From Longimicrobium sp. (GTDB taxonomy: Bacteria; Gemmatimonadota; Gemmatimonadetes; Longimicrobiales; Longimicrobiaceae), in assembly GCF_036388275.1 (NCBI RefSeq), contig NZ_DASVSF010000052.1, positions 1-51,195 of the forward strand: a DNA stretch of 51,195 bases, read 5' to 3'. Numbering within the stretch: position 1 is the stretch's first letter; each line of letters begins with the position of its first letter. The notes beneath the pieces are model-generated. The model was not told where the DNA came from. It ran no database searches and saw only the letters and a program-made list of their open reading frames with translations. Below, piece after piece: positions 50,705-51,195 of the stretch. A program made the translations under genes and the position numbers.

Positions 50705-50964
50705 TGTCATCCCGACGGAGCGGCCACGCCGAGCCTTCCGTCACACCGGAATCCGCAGCGACTGAGGGATCCGCCACACACACCGCCCTCCGCGACGCCG
50801 TCCTTTCGTCACGACTCCAGCGCCGTTCGGCCGTTGGCCGATGCACGATCGATGTGAGGTTTCCGGAGCAGTGTCGCGTCGCGCGCAGTGTGTGGCGGAT
50901 CCCTCAGTCGCTGCCGTCATCGGTGTGGCGGACGGTATTCCGGGGCCGCTCCATCGGGATGACA
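50705..50964. repeat. Long inverted-repeat element (MITE-like)
   Basis: The left arm (50705-50782) and right arm (50886-50964) are nearly complementary over about 78 bases, including a perfect 26-base block (from GCGACTGAGGGATCCG at about 50758). The outer ends read TGTCATCCCGACGGAGCGGCC and its complement with one mismatch. The centre of about 100 bases has no gene. Structure resembles a non-autonomous transposable element or a large terminator; no transposase relation is shown. Confidence 0.75.
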
Positions 50965-51195
50965 GCGTGCGCGGCGGGCAGGCGGCGTGCGGTCGAATTC
51001 TCCCCCTCGCCCGCTTGCGCTACCCATTACCCACATCTTTGTATCGGGCCAGGGACGCACAAAACCAAGGTGACAGCAGGGGTTTGGCCCTCATCTGCGT
51101 CCACTCGGGAGACGGAGCAGCGCGCATTCCGGTGCGTAGACGCCACACACTCCTACGTCGACGACGGGTTTGACGCGGCCTCAAACCTACGCTCC
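50965..51195. other. Unassigned window end
   Basis: 231 bases with no credible coding region, RNA or promoter. CTCGCCCGCTTGCG near 51005 resembles a decayed arm of the C-rich hairpin family. Confidence 0.4.

Overview
This is a GC-rich window (roughly 70% by eye) with short intergenic gaps, many lipoboxes and signal peptides, and a SusC/SusD-type TonB uptake pair. It also carries several copies of intergenic repeat modules built around TGTCATCCTGAGG and perfect C-rich/G-rich hairpins. Together these suggest a Gram-negative environmental bacterium of the Gemmatimonadota type (Longimicrobium-like). That placement is inferred from content and style; no rRNA or other marker gene is present. I saw no tRNA, rRNA or CRISPR array.

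Region by region. 1-132: start of an IS5-type transposase running off the left edge. 160-7267 (minus): a class I lanthipeptide machinery with split dehydratase: LanB glutamylation protein (with an unusual run of ten GADTV repeats), stand-alone elimination protein, and a LanC with a long C-terminal extension. No precursor peptide or exporter is visible. 7748-10735: GNAT plus amidohydrolase, a beta-carbonic anhydrase, and a small outer-membrane barrel. 11030-12036: a HicA-like toxin pair and a truncated RhuM remnant. 12109-14791: an SDR, then a tight three-gene set of beta-propeller lipoprotein, single-Cys redoxin-like protein and Cys-rich secreted peptide. 15118-19365: membrane protein, PAP2 phosphatase, GAF protein and M28 peptidase. 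19366-26266: BNR/Asp-box protein, PepSY-type membrane pair, DUF1003 protein, orphan Phd-type antitoxin and M49 peptidase.

26377-33194: L,D-transpeptidase, plug-only lipoprotein, lipoprotein, SusD and SusC. 33464-35241: nitroreductase plus FrnE-like DsbA operon facing an HxlR regulator, with a near-consensus promoter and palindrome between them. 35350-39401: SGNH/TPR membrane protein and CrtI-like FAD oxidoreductase. 39690-41720: AlbA/Schlafen-like regulator followed by a 20-bp minisatellite. 41789-44373: a second L,D-transpeptidase whose catalytic Cys is Ser, and a glycosyltransferase. 44455-47920: two divergent secreted subtilases. 48091-50635: a degenerate GGDEF protein tail to tail with an intact diguanylate cyclase, then a HAD phosphatase. 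The right end holds a long inverted-repeat element.

The strongest candidates for something new are the propeller/redoxin/Cys-peptide set (13001-14791) and the repeat-bearing LanB with its precursor-less neighbourhood (160-7267). Smaller oddities are the Ser-for-Cys transpeptidase, the minisatellite and the composite intergenic repeat families.
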